In this document: piece after piece, positions 34,081-45,054 of the stretch | How positions within the stretch are numbered: position 1 is the stretch's first letter | Layout of the letters: every line of letters begins with the position of its first letter | NCBI GenBank assembly: GCA_963978905.1 | Contig: OZ022258.1 | Location: 29,268,716-29,332,715, forward strand | Direction of reading: 5' to 3' | Source: Trichostrongylus colubriformis | Taxonomy: Eukaryota > Nematoda > Chromadorea > Rhabditida > Trichostrongylidae | Length of the DNA stretch: 64,000 bases | The notes under the pieces: generated by a model | Databases searched by the model: none | Told to the model about the DNA's origin: nothing | What the model saw: the letters and a program-made list of their open reading frames with translations, nothing else | Program-made: the position numbers and the translations under genes

Positions 34081-34206
34081 CTAATGAGTCGAAAAGTCCT
34101 GCGCAACATCCGCTGAAACACTTCTGCTAATACCTCTGGAGCCCTGCACGAGAAACGTACCTTGAGACGCAATGGCCAACACCAACACAGGCAATAGCTT
34201 CATCAT
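34081..34206 (-). CDS. Possible small secreted peptide
   Basis: ATGATG opens a frame with a typical signal-peptide core (MMKLLPVLVLAIASQ). A GTACGT donor follows the 15th codon, and a TGTTTCAG acceptor lies 48 nt on; because 48 is a multiple of three, the frame is open spliced or unspliced. The product is 41 residues unspliced or 25 spliced, ending FSTH before TAG. Other splice choices downstream exist. A first exon of a longer secreted protein is the main alternative. Confidence 0.35.
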   Translation of the reverse strand: MMKLLPVLVLAIASQGTFLVQGSRGISRSVSADVAQDFSTH

Positions 34207-35392
34207 GGAACGAACCTCACCTGTAGTCGAGAAAGATACGTGTAATGTATAGGTATACTGGTTGTGAGAACAGAGATAAGATACATGGATGTCAAGATAA
34301 CATCTGGATTACACTGTCCAGCGAAGCATACTTGATAACATCTTCCCTATACCAAAAGCAAAATTAGATATTCAAAGTTGGTCACATGTTTGAAAATGAC
34401 TCGCCGCAGTTTGTTTTGATTTGGAGCGTGACACACAGGATTAACATTTATTCCACTCTCTTCAAAGAGCTTCATATACTGGAATACAGTACTAGCAACA
34501 TTGCGAAATTCATCTATGTTTTACTTTCTACGAACCTCAGCATTGATTTGATGATTCCCTGTTTCAATTTGAACTGCACGGCTATTGAAGAAGATGGGCT
34601 TTATAAAGCCCGTGAGCCTTCCTTATTAGAAACTGCGCCACACACAGACATACTTCTTTGACCCCTAGTTTTCATCTGCATGACCCAGTTCAGGAGTTCT
34701 CATTGCCCGCATTACCCCTATCACTGCCTTTAATGGCATTCCTATGGGACATCCCACATGGTTGATTCAAGTGCACAAGTCGATTCAGTGGATGAACCGT
34801 CCTCCATGAATAAAAGCTCTTGTTATTACATACTCGAAATCTGAAACCAATGTCAACTATCCTATTGAAATATTCATGGTTGATTATTATGGACAGCCTA
34901 CGATGCAGACATTTCTCTCAGAATGTTGGCTGTCAGGGTTTGGAAAATCGGAAAGCGGCGAGTCACGAAACCAAAGAAAATCGATTGCAATTTTATATGG
35001 GGTCAACTAAGCATTTTGCGGAGCCTTATAGGCTACATGAGAAGGTGCCACTTAACAGCAGCGAAGAATATCATATCACAGAATCTTCAGGCTATCTGTA
35101 ATGTCTATATGTGCTTTTCGATATTTGTTTGTTTCGATATAGCAGTTTCGATATAGCAGTTTGTCTATACCAATGGGAATGATTCGCAGGCAGCGTTCAC
35201 CCGCGCGCCCTGCTGATATCCCATATCGATCGATGGCTGTCATACACTCACACTCGTTATCGTTCCATTGCTTATTTATCTGTTGTCACCATTCCTGTAT
35301 TTATCATCGCTTATTTTTTCGCATATGGTCCATTCCAATATTACCGTCTTTCAGATTACTCACGCTATTATCTAATTCCTACTAACGCTACT
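34207..35392. other. Intergenic segment, possible 5' region of the gag element
   Basis: No gene is supported. A TTTCGATATAGCAG unit is duplicated at about 35,135-35,160. A right end of the dispersed family (ATTACCCCTATCACTGCC) occurs near 34,710. I could not recognise a long terminal repeat. Confidence 0.4.
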
Positions 35393-37455
35393 ATGATTAA
35401 AAGAAGACGCCAGTCTAAGAAGACCAAGACTTCGGCGCCAACCTCGCACCAGCCCTCTACAGCTCCATCCCAGGTAAGTGAACCATCCGATTTCGAAGTT
35501 GGGTCGCCTGCCCGACCATCAGCCTTCAACCGCTCCGAAGAGCTTGCCCCTTCGCGAACGGAAGAGGACGATGGGTTCCCAGGACTGCAGATTTTGGAGT
35601 TGGACGCGGAGCCTCAACCGGAGGAGATGGACCAGTCCGTCCCTCCTGATCAATCTCCACGGCTAGCTTCAGCCCCCAGTCGGAACAGCCGGCAGATTCC
35701 GCTATCGCTTTAGCTGTTCAGCAGCAATTACCGCAATTCACAGTCATTAGAGAGAAGGCTATCCATTCACCCTTTATTGGTTCGGAGCCGACCGTTAGTA
35801 AATCATCGGCTGCTCCGACCATAGAGGAGAATGAACCTTCACAGTTACCGCAGGAAAATCCGATGGAGCTTACCTTCGATCCACGAAAGCAGAAGGCAGA
35901 CGATTACTCTCGCATTTTACGTAATGTGGGTAAAGCCATGCGCCAAGCGCACGACAACTACTGACGTGAATTCGAGAGCATTCGTTCACAAGTAATAATA
36001 CCAAAATCATCTGATGAGCCATCTGCTTTCGCGTCGATCAAAAGAAATCCTGCACCATCGGATGTTTTTCCACTCCCGCCAGTTACCGCCGACAGTTCGT
36101 TTTTCGTAAATCAGCACACTGTCGAGGAACTTACCGCCATGCAACTACAATCAGTATTTCGATTCATACGATGCTATGAAACTGATTATATGCCACCCAA
36201 TTATGACGCACCTTATACATTAGAAGTTGACACCCGTATAGCTATACTGAGCATCATTAACTCAATGAACCTGCTTGAGCGCACGTCTGATAATGCTATT
36301 AAGCTTATCAAACAGCTCGCAGATCTAGTTACAGTACAGCCATACGAGTCGTTTAGCTTCACAGTTCTTACCACCTGGGCTCAAGAAATTACCCACAGTC
36401 TTACCGCTAGGTCAGTCCATAGAGACATTATTCAAGAAGCAATAATTCCATCTTTCGCTGATAATCGTTACCGCACTATTTTACAAGAAGCATTTGGACG
36501 ATGTTACATCTCTGCCAGGCATGTCGGAACGTTGTTAGCGAGAGCCTCAGGTCTGAGTGCTTTCCTGACACGTTACCTACGGGCTATAGAGGTGGCACGA
36601 ATGCATATTGTAACTAAGTTACCGCAAGGAGAGTCGCAAGCCCAGTCCTTCGTTAAGGACATCCAATAAGCTCATCCAGGCAAACCTCCTAGGCCACCAG
36701 CACTTTTCACGCAGACTCTTCAGTGGTGGAGAGATAATTACTCTCGAGAGCTGCAACACCAACAGACTCAACGTCTTGTTGATCAGTGGTCAGCTCAAGT
36801 GAGTAATTCATCGCAGCCTCCGGCAGCGACTCCTCCACCAGTGAAACAGTTTAAATCAGGAGGTTTTGATAGGCCGTCAGCGCAGCCTTCGCCGGCGGTT
36901 CCACCGCCGCCGGAGCGACCTGATTGGCATGGATTCAGAATCCCCAAGTTACCGAAGCAAGATGTACGTTCAGACACCTCGACTCGTTCCTCCGGCTCCT
37001 CGGCCCCCACTTCTTCTCGTGCTCGGGAGGATGGACCTAGGTCCAGGAATCCCCGGGCGAGGAAGCGCGGTCGAGACCAGTTTAGGGTAAGAAGGACTTT
37101 GAGTGAGCCTGAACGCAGACGTCACCGCTACGACGAAAGAAGCATGCAGTCACCGTTACCGCATTGGGTCGAGCCTCAGCGGACGACCCCTGAAGAGAAT
37201 CAGCCACCATGTATCTTCTGTTCTCACAGAGATCATTCTTCGGCTGAGTGCCATTATAGACGCCGATTGTCCGAAAGAGCAGATCTGCTTAGAGATCTTA
37301 ACATCTGCAGTAATTGTCTTAAGGACCACTACGACGTTTGTTCTCGCAGAGAAGCATGTCTGACATGCGCGCAGAGAGGTCATCATCAGGCCGTCTGTGT
37401 GCAGAACAGATATGTAGAGGTGGACATTACAACTCCAACTGTACGGCCGTCAAGT
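35393..37455 (+). pseudogene. Decayed BEL/Pao-type retrotransposon gag
   Basis: A gag-like polyprotein in three open pieces: 35,393-35,650 in one frame, then another frame from about 35,650 to 37,455, broken by TGA (35,962) and TAA (36,667). The N-terminal part is basic, then Pro/Ser-rich and acidic; the middle is a helical capsid-like region; the C-terminus carries a zinc-knuckle cluster starting CIFCSHRDHSSAEC and including CSNCLKDHYDVC and CLTCAQRGHHQAVC. The C-x2-C...H...C cluster ending in a His-His pair is typical of BEL/Pao gag proteins. Protease, reverse transcriptase and integrase are absent: the frame ends where Helitron-like satellite sequence begins. Confidence 0.75.
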
Positions 37456-37456
37456 G

Positions 37457-37797
37457 CGTTTCGTCTTTCGCGTTGACCCTGGAGCGCTGACATTCATAGG
37501 TGTTTAGCAAGGTGGAACCGGAACACTGTTGGTGGATAATCGGAACACTGTTGGTGGATAATTGGTAATAATCGCACTACTGAGAGGGAAAACTCGAAAA
37601 TATTCCTACGGGATATTTTCGATATACGGGATAAAAGTACGGGAAGTAATGGTGACTCACTGATAGCGGCTTACAGAGGTTGGTAAGAGGAAGTGGATGG
37701 GATAATATCCGGTACCTGTTTACTACTACTATGCGACCGCTAAAGTAAAAGCGTCAGTGCAACTGGATACCATATTTTGTTTGTGTGTGTTATCAGA
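37457..37797 (+). repeat. Satellite unit and Helitron-like tail fused to gag
   Basis: Begins inside a unit (GTCAAGTGCGTTTCGTCTTT) directly after the gag sequence. It is a near copy of 38,158-38,320, including a doubled ATCGGAACACTGTTGGTGG. It carries the hairpin CGAAAATAT-TCCTACGGG-ATATTTTCG at 37,595-37,621, shared with 57,484-57,510. Confidence 0.7.
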
Positions 37798-38320
37798 TCC
37801 TACTCTATATAATTCGCTTAGTATGTCTGTGCGTGTGTGTGTATGTGTGTGTGTCCGTCTGTCTGTCACGAAATTCATATCTCGCGACACAGCAAAGCTG
37901 GGACGCTGAATTTTACAAATGATATGGGGGGTGGTAGGGGGACCCAGGCGGTGGTGGACCGAAAGCGACAGCAGCTGACACGCGCTGATAAGGAGCCTTA
38001 AAAGGCGAATGTCACCAAAGTCGTTTCGCCTTTCGGGTTGGTCTTAGAGCGCTGACACTCATAGGTGTTTTGCGGGATTGGACGGGAACATTAGTAGTGG
38101 GTGAGCCAACTCTATATCTGTTGATAAGATTCGATAAGGAGCGTCGGAAGGTAAATGCCGTCAAGTCGGTTTCGTCTTTCGCGTTGACCCGGGCGCTGAC
38201 ATTCATAGGTGTTTAGCAGAGTGTAACGGGAACACTGTTGGCGGATAATCGGAACACTGTTGGTGGATAATTGGTAATAATCGCACTACTGAGAAGCTGA
38301 GGGAAAACTCGAAAAAAAAT
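37798..38320 (+). mobile_element. Helitron-like element, plus orientation
   Basis: Starts TCCTACTCTATATAATTCGC after an A, then a GTGTGTGTG tract, TCACGAAATTCATATCTCGC and AAGCTGGGACG. About two satellite units follow. The last is a near copy of 37,457-37,600, after which sequence becomes unrelated near AGGGAACGCGCACTCC. Confidence 0.65.
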
Positions 38321-38339
38321 AGGGAACGCGCACTCCTGT

Positions 38340-39180
38340 GGGTTTATGTGGCGCAGCAGTTCTTCAGAAAAAGCTTATTTTGTATGCTTAAGGCTACCCC
38401 TCGAAATTCGCATGAAAATTTTGAAATCATCAAAAATGTTGTGGAACTGAACGGAAAGTGATTCGTCCATATGTGGCGGGCGTCTTCCATAGGTTGCCGG
38501 TGCCTCCATTGTGTGCCGACGCAGAGGAGAACATCGGCCGAGAGCCTTTTCGCAGCCAGATGAGCGCGGATGTTGCTTGATGCCGGCTGCCGGTGATCGA
38601 TCAATAGCGCCGAATGCAGCGCCGGCGCGGATCTGAGGCACCTTGCTGGTAAACAACACAGGAGGGGTTGCGCACTCGGCATAACAGATCACCGTACACA
38701 TGTTTCATTGGTTACAGACAGTATTTATATGTATTACTCACTGAATACATAACTGAAAGTTTTATTACTGCGAAATGCAGCTGAAACGGTGGTGAATGAA
38801 TACAAATGCAAACAACCCTATTACTGACTGAGCAACGTTGCATTGTAAGTATTCGATTTCAGGGATTCAGATTTTTGAAGTACTCGCTGCAGTATTTCGA
38901 AACTCCGATATGTCAATTCTAACATGTTTGTAAAAGGAAGACGCTAGAACGGTGAAGTGTTCTTCTGCAGTTGCAGTTGTTGATATTCATAATAGAACTG
39001 TTTACATAGACTAAGAATCAGGATCCACCCTTATAACTGGTTGGCAACTGTCCATTTGGGAAGGTCTAAAAGCAGTTATGTAAGTACTTAGAATCTGGCC
39101 ATCATTCTCTCTGTCCCAGTCCCCAACGGCAGCAGAGTTGATCCGTGCACATATATTTGCCACCCTCAAAGTTTCATCCT
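38340..39180. other. Intergenic segment, no confident gene
   Basis: A GC-rich stretch at about 38,480-38,660 is open on the minus strand in two frames but lacks splice sites and recognisable sequence. Nothing else is supported. Confidence 0.4.
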
Positions 39181-39189
39181 TATCGGTCC

Positions 39190-39310
39190 ACTGTGAGCAG
39201 AGTTGAACTTGGTGGCGGGTCCGTTGGAGCAGCGCCGTGGTCTTCATGGACGTGTGCACGCTCGTGCAGTATTGTCATAGCATGTTCACGGCGGCATTGT
39301 CAGCAGCGCA
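39190..39310 (-). repeat. Dispersed GTGAACTTGTTGACGGGG repeat, diverged copy
   Basis: TGAACTTGGTGGCGGGTCCG and TTGGAGCAGCGCCG align with the core of the family seen at 18,240 and 40,390. The short open frames here on both strands are therefore not good gene evidence. Confidence 0.5.
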
Positions 39311-39878
39311 GTATGGCGAAGTCGATGCGGTGTGGATTGCCGAGCAGACAGGCACCACATCTCAAGTTTTTCGCCGATCATTAATCTGCAAATCGATACA
39401 TTTGATTATGGCTGCTTCCTTAAATGAAGCATAGTCCAAAGTATTCATTTTGTGAAAAGTTGAAATTCAGCAAGCGCTAAATGCAGCGTTTCAAATTGAG
39501 AATGTGTTGCAGGACCACCCACGAAGTGTGCATGGAATTTCCTCTTAAAGCGATATCAAAGATTGCTTTCGATTCGAAACAGTGCTTCAATGTTCATATT
39601 GAAGTTCAGTAATTGTGAGTTGTGATACACTAGTTGCATTCCTGAGTTATATTAACAAGTGCAAGATCATCTGTCTCCATGTTAATTCTCTTGTAATTGC
39701 TCATTGGTGGGGCAGCCAACTAAGGGTCACACGTGAAGGTACCTAAGGATAGTCGTAAAGAGAAGGCACTCACTCCCCCATGAGATCCACGACACTCCAT
39801 TAGCATTTCATTTTACCATTCATAGGTGTCTTGCATATTTCTTACTTGACTGATTTGACGATATCCTAATTTTCGCTG
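39311..39878. other. Upstream region of the small membrane-protein gene
   Basis: No gene or known repeat was seen. The stretch leads into a TTTCAG acceptor at 39,879-39,884. Confidence 0.4.
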
Positions 39879-39884
39879 TTTCAG
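39879..39884 (+). promoter_or_regulatory. Splice acceptor just before the ATG (possible trans-splice site)
   Basis: TTTCAG is followed by AT and then the start codon at 39,888. In nematodes an acceptor immediately before an initiator ATG is the usual spliced-leader addition site. A cis-acceptor from an upstream non-coding exon is the alternative. Confidence 0.5.
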
Positions 39885-39887
39885 ATA

Positions 39888-40156
39888 ATGAATATGCTAG
39901 ACATAGGACTACGATTCAGCGGACGTGCGCAGAGAATCGAAAAGATGGCGGCCGAGCTCGTTGTGTGGGCTCGGCTGGTCACTGGGATAGCGCTGGTCGT
40001 GTTCCTCGTATGGTTGATTGTGAGTTTTTGCATTGAAGTGCATGCGTCCTCTGATTTGTACTATAGTGAAGGTTCCCCTTTCAGAGAAAGACGATGTCGT
40101 ATGTAAGAAAGAGGAAGAGCAGAAGAGAGGAGGCTCTCAGCTACCCATCCGTATAA
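39888..40156 (+). CDS. Small single-pass membrane protein, two exons
   Basis: Exon 39888..40019 (44 codons) ends in phase 0 at GTGAGT. The 65-nt intron ends CCCTTTCAG, and exon 40085..40156 runs to TAA, giving 67 residues. The N-terminus (about 24 residues) is hydrophilic; residues 25-44 form one membrane helix (ARLVTGIALVVFLVWLI); the tail is strongly basic (SYVRKRKSRREE), so by the positive-inside rule it should face the cytoplasm. A GATAAA about 25 nt after the stop may serve as polyadenylation signal. The splice sites are consensus and the frame closes cleanly. I do not recognise the family. Confidence 0.65.
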
Positions 40157-40329
40157 TTGTTATTATATTGCATTTATTTTGATAAAACGTTATTTCCTTG
40201 CTTGCTGTGTGAACACATTGTGTGACTAGACTAATGGGTCTTGGTAGATCAACGCGAATCTTAAAAATTCGTTAAAACTCGAATGAAGAGTCAAGAATAG
40301 AGCTGTATGGACAACTGTGGACTAGTATG

Positions 40330-40870
40330 CTATGGTTGAAATTTGAGCTCAATCCACCCCATATGAAGGGAGTTATGAACCCGTGAACTTATTGACGGGG
40401 TTGCTGAAGCAGTGCTGCGCGGGTTCACGGCCAAGCTGCATGCGTGCGACGAGACGATCACGGCAATCACGGTGGTCCCAGAGGAAGATGGGCGAGGGAG
40501 GAAGAAGAAAGCCAGAAGCTAGGGGGCATTATGCTGCTCGCCTTCGGTGGGTGTAATTGTGGTGAAGAATCGGCGAGTGAAGGGTTCATATCCTCTGTTT
40601 TCATGGACAATGTTTGAGGGGAACCCATTTGTCCGTCAAATATGGTGTATCCCGAATTTGGCATATTAATCAATGGTAAAGTAGTGATACAATGGAAATC
40701 TGGGGCTAGTAATGGAAATGTGTGTATAGCAGCCTATATGTAAGCTATGGTCCAAATTTGAGCTGAAACCATCTAGTTTGAAGGGAGTTATGAACCCGTG
40801 AACTTGTTGACGGGGTGGCTGTAGCAGTGCCGGGCGAGTTCATGGCCGTCCTGGGGGCGTGCAAGAAGGC
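40330..40870 (-). repeat. Two tandem-spaced copies of the GTGAACTTGTTGACGGGG repeat
   Basis: The block GAAGGGAGTTATGAACCCG followed by TGAACTT.TTGACGGGGT occurs at about 40,370 and 40,785, some 415 bp apart. The preceding AAATTTGAGCT.AA.CCA is shared with 8,440 and 18,190. The region between has no supported gene. Confidence 0.65.
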
Positions 40871-41089
40871 GAGCGCGGCCCGCATTTGGACTGGAGCATC
40901 GTGGGGGCAGCAGGTAATTCGGGTTTGAACAGGTACTCCAACGGATTCCTCTGAAGTGAGGACGAAGGTGTTGAAGAAGAGCTTATTGGGATCGCAGTTT
41001 CTCCGTTGGTGCTGAACTTCATGTCCATCTGAACCCACCATTCGATTCAGCGTCTGCAAATCTATAAATAGTCAACATTTGGTTAAGAT

Positions 41090-41650
41090 TGGTCTTCTAT
41101 TTTTTCTTAAATAACCCCTTTTTTCAAAAATCCTATGACTCATCCATGCCTTACCTGTCAGGAAAGGCACAATGCACTTTTGCACTGGCAAAACGACAAG
41201 AGCCGGCCAGGCCGGCTCTCGTTTTGCACTGGAAGCCGGCGTGGCCGGCTGTTTTCGTTTTTGCCAGTGCTAAAGTGCATTGTGCCTATTGAAATGTATG
41301 GCACAAATTTGCATGGTACTGTGAATCTTGAAGTGTGCGATGCACACTTTACTTTGCTTGCGAAATGCACCGCAATGGGCACGGGGAGAGGAGCTATTTG
41401 TAATATTTTCTGCTTATTAGTGTGTAACATAGTAAGTTTGAAGAGTGAGACGTTGATTTCAGTGATTGAATAATTCTACCGTAGCGGAATATAATGGTTT
41501 TATTGAATGAAGGTTCGTCAATTTCCTTCGACAAGGTTAACCGCATCTCCAGCTTAAAAGTCGGTTCTTTTTTATTTCATATTTGAATGTTTTGAACGGC
41601 GGAGAAGTGAACTGTGCGAATGCACACTCTACTTCTCCGCCGTTTAAAAC
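41090..41650. repeat. Hairpin-rich repeat, diverged relative
   Basis: Begins like the other copies (ATTGGTCTTCTATTTTTTC, TGACTCATCCATGCCTTACC). A 29-bp foldback AGGCACAATGCACTTTTGC... (41,165-41,193 with 41,259-41,287) encloses a palindrome GAGCCGGCC-A-GGCCGGCTC at 41,200-41,218. A second hairpin AACGGCGGAGAAGT / ACTTCTCCGCCGTT lies at 41,595-41,644. The small frames here are shadows of the inverted repeats. Confidence 0.7.
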
Positions 41651-42036
41651 AAATAAAAGAGAGATAGTGCGTTGGTATCAGTTTTCATACCATTCTTATC
41701 AAACGCTGCTTCTGGCATGTGTAATACTTATCGTATCTTATGATTATTTATTTTTCTACCTGGTGCTTCATTTAGTTTTATACCACCTTCATGTTTCTCA
41801 TGTGCGGTCCATTTTTGTCTGTTTGGTTCCAAAGGTGCTCGGTGAGAAGTTTACTCACTCGATACTTTTCAGAAGACATTAATTGCTTGCATAGTTTGTT
41901 ATTTCTGATACTTTTGTTATTGTTGTTCTACCTTGTCATGTAAAGCATTCGTGAGATCCATGACGATTCGAGCAAATCATCGCCCGACTGCTTTTCAATC
42001 TCTTTTACTAAGTATTTTTCTTTTACTAAGTATTTT
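41651..42036. other. Intergenic segment, no gene seen
   Basis: AT-rich sequence. An open frame at 41,583-41,882 runs partly through the hairpin and lacks splice sites. Confidence 0.4.
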
Positions 42037-42231
42037 GGGCTAATTAAAGGGTGGAGGGGGGGGGGGGGGTGGAGAACACAAAATTTTCACCCACGTCAAA
42101 GCTTCTTTCCCTCCTCTGGTGCAGGCTGACGTAGATGAGACTGAGATGCTTTGACGGATTCTTTTTCATGTGGTAGGAGGAGATATCACTTTTAACCTAA
42201 GCCTAGGGAGGGAAGGAGCTTCGACGTTGCT
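42037..42231. mobile_element. hAT-like G-tract MITE, truncated copy
   Basis: The left end GGGCTAATTAAAG and a run of about 14 G are followed by CACCCACGTCAAAGCTTC, and the interior ends GGAAGGAGCTTCGACGTTG, as in copies 1 and 2. The right terminus is missing. A short internal fragment (GGGCTAAAGCAGATGAGACC) recurs at about 42,347. Confidence 0.7.
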
Positions 42232-42517
42232 AAGGTATTCATCCCTTAGGCCCACTCAGGTTAAATCTCACACCCCTCCCTTCATCCATTTCCTGCTAAT
42301 GTTGTCAAATGTAAAACGTCAAGACGTCTTTGCCTACCAGGTTTGGGCTAAAGCAGATGAGACCTATGCTTTCACAGATGCTTTTGGAGGAATTCACTTA
42401 CTACGTTCAATTTTCATATGAATCTTGTTTTCTTGTATGTGCTATTTTCAGAGATGAGGTCTGTCGTGGCATTCGTTGCTGATGGTGATATGGTTGTTTT
42501 TGGACTAGGCATAGTTT

Positions 42518-43473
42518 GTACGGGAAAATTTTGAGGTTGCTGAGAGAAACGAAGAATTTCTGAAAAAATCTCGGATGTTGAGCAAGAAATTCGTCGAGTT
42601 GAAATGACTGCTGAAAATGCTGTGATGAGGTATGATTTAATGTCGTTGCATTGTTTTCATGATTGCTACAGTTGAAGCTTTTATGGAGGATTCCACCTAT
42701 TATGAGTAGTATGGCCCAAGTAGATTATTTCGGCTTCGACGCTAGTTCACATTTAGTTGCAGCAAAAGTATGAGTGAAGAAATAAAACAATCTAATCACG
42801 TATCATCATCTGAACGTCATTGTTCTTACAGCGTCTTGTTTTGTTAAAGAAGCTGGAATATGCACATCAATTTTCAAAACTAGCGTGTTGTTTTCGTAGA
42901 GAGGTGGAATCTGACTATTTTTTGTGGTTCTTATCAACATATTACTACAATGTCAGTTCTAACGAGCCGTCGTCGGAATGGGATTGCCAGGTTTTGGAAA
43001 CATGCCATTGAATGTGATGGAGAATCCCCCCCCCCTTTTTAGTTCCAGCTGCTATAGAGGAAAACCAAAGTTTGTGAATGTTTAGAAATGTCTTAATCGA
43101 TATGGCTTCCGTGGAAGGTACAATACTTCTCAAAACAGATCAACATGCTCGTCGTATTATGGATGGCACGGTGCGTCACATGATGTTTCGCAAAATATTT
43201 CAAACTATTTTTGCATATTTTTTGCTTGGGAATGCTGTTACTTCAGTGTCCTGATAGATGTATCCGCGCCTTCACAGCAACAGGTGGTATGGCGATGGGC
43301 CGAAATCGACGTGGTGGTGAAGGGTTCTACAGCTCCTATGCCTGCCGTGGTTCGCCGAGAAGTCTGTGAGCGAATAGATTTCAGCCGTTATCAAGTCTTC
43401 GATCGCTATATGATCTCCGCTATCAGGAGGGATCTGGTGTTGAACTATGAAGACTTGCGAAATTGTTTCCTAA
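42518..43473 (+). pseudogene. Decayed multi-exon gene, unrecognised
   Basis: Several exon-like stretches have nematode-style junctions. A charged coiled-coil-like piece (ENFEVAERNEEFL..DVEQEIRR) is frameshifted in an A6 run at about 42,563 and ends at a GTATGA donor (42,629). A piece ending SSHLVAAK precedes GTATGAG (42,769). Next comes RLVLLKKLEYAHQF onwards after TTCTTACAG (42,832-43,011). A piece with IDMASVEGTILLKTDQHARR ends at GTGCGT (43,171). The last starts after CTTCACAG at 43,278 (VCERIDFSRYQVFDRY) and ends at GTATAATC. Phases do not join without a frameshift and a stop, so I call it a pseudogene or a locus with assembly errors. The 659-bp block lies 115 bp downstream. Confidence 0.4.
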
Positions 43474-43587
43474 GGTATAATCTAACTAACAACTTTTGTG
43501 TAGTCATGCATAGTACGCGTACAGTCTCTAACAATGTAACCCAGAAAAGGAGCAGTACTAGTCGGTCGGGTCATCTCACAGGGAATG

Positions 43588-44243
43588 CTAACGTAACATG
43601 TTTTCCAGCATGGTGCGCGATAAGATGTCATCTCACAATCCATTCGTTGATGCATGATTCTTTTCGCAATGGGCCATACATTCTAGTATCATACAGCATT
43701 GTGGTGCTATTTGATCGCATTTTTCTTAATACTGCTCAAACAATTCCACTATATAGTATTCAGTATTCAGGTCGTCATTTCAAGGGAGCCGGGAGGGACG
43801 AAGAGATGTCGGATCTGGGGTACATGTTACTAAAAAAACGCTCAGAAGACTTGACGTGTGACGAAATTCGCATTGAAAAAGCGCGGCTTGAGGTTTTATC
43901 ACATTCACGGGCACTGCGAGTTATGCTGCCGTTCTTCCGCAGGGGGAGTTGCCGGTGAGGACAGGACGACGACCGCAACGGCTTATTCTACCCCTCGCCG
44001 TCTGTAATCTACCCCAAAGGCTAGTGACGTAGAGGGGCGCAAAAGAGAAGCATTGAAAATGGGGTTTGCTTCCAGGCCTCGCGATTTTTCGCCATCCTAT
44101 TTCCTTCCTGCTTTACAGGGAGTGCCATGAAAAGTAATCTGCTTATGACTCACATTCGTCGAGAATACAAAACATAAGGAAACGAAAGAATAAAAGTTTT
44201 GGAGCAAAATATTCCCAAAATGTTCCTTGAAAAACAGGAGCTG
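43588..44243. repeat. 659-bp duplicated block, second copy
   Basis: Direct copy of 15,395-16,053 with about 1% differences. Left junction CTAACGTAACATG, right junction AAACAGGAGC. The 224-codon plus-strand frame ending at 43,958 is a fusion of the preceding exon-like sequence with this block. Confidence 0.85.
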
Positions 44244-44406
44244 AAAAGATAATAAACACTGCCAGAAGGATGTTATTCTCAGCATGAACCTTGGAAGGAG
44301 GAAGAAGCCAGGGTGAGAGAACCGTTCTTGCGCACGATCTTGTTCCACTCACATCGAGGCTTCTCCCCTTCCCTAGTCTCAGGCCGATATTCGTATCCCA
44401 ATACAT

Positions 44407-44718
44407 TTACACTAGTTGAGCTATTGCACAGTGCCGAAACTGACAGTCATGAGAAACATTTACCCCCAAGTAAGCCGTAGGTTTCGGACAAGTTTGAATG
44501 AGTGTATAAAGTAAAAATAGGCTAGAAGCCACTATGCTGGCTAGAAGCGTCAGCAAAGCAATGAGCTTCCAGCTAATCGTAGTTCGCGGTGACCAAACCA
44601 TGAGCGGTGAAATATAGTCGGCTACTTTACTACTGTTCCAATATTGGTAACAAGTCAAAAGCTCAAAAATGAGCAGACATTCCTCCGGTGAAGTCTTAAA
44701 ATCCACAATGATTTTCAA
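44407..44718 (-). CDS. Possible membrane-protein exon
   Basis: A 104-codon frame with a hydrophobic segment (SWKLIALLTLLASIVASSLF) near the middle and several Cys. It opens without an ATG or clear acceptor and stops at TAG. A single exon of a membrane protein is the best reading; chance cannot be excluded. Confidence 0.3.
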   Translation of the reverse strand: MKIIVDFKTSPEECLLIFELLTCYQYWNSSKVADYISPLMVWSPRTTISWKLIALLTLLASIVASSLFLLYTLIQTCPKPTAYLGVNVSHDCQFRHCAIAQLV

Positions 44719-45054
44719 GGAGGAGGCTTGTTAAGACTTTTCGAAATATCGCTCCTTATATCTTGACCAGTTGGGCTATCGCACAGAACTGCGCGAATAA
44801 CACAACATAGTTATGTAATCGGAAATTTTGCCTTTTGCTTAGCATAGGTGATAGGTGATAGATATTAACCGATACTGAAGATAATACCGCTGAGAAACGT
44901 CACCATTTTTCAGAGGGCCAGATGGTTTAGCGGTCGTACCTTTTGTTACAATGAAAGCTACGATCAATGTTCAGAAATGACATGGGTAGATCCGCTAATC
45001 CGTTAACACTTCGGCTGGTGGTCGTCATTAGGAGTTTAGATAGTTTAGGAATAC
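44719..45054. other. Intergenic segment with a tRNA-like A-box
   Basis: No gene. CCAGATGGTTTAGCGG at about 44,930 matches the internal A-box consensus of tRNA promoters, and the same 16-mer occurs inverted at about 62,795 beside a Helitron-like start. A matching B-box was not found. Confidence 0.35.

Noticed and set aside
38344..38701. GC-rich ORFs on the minus strand
   Set aside because: Two frames are open at once, which is a base-composition effect, and no splice sites fit.
41089..41473. Overlapping ORFs on both strands
   Set aside because: They are reflections of the nested inverted repeats, which read open in both directions.
43284..43958. A 224-codon gene
   Set aside because: It joins an exon-like segment to the 659-bp duplicated block through an apparent intron donor at 43,474.
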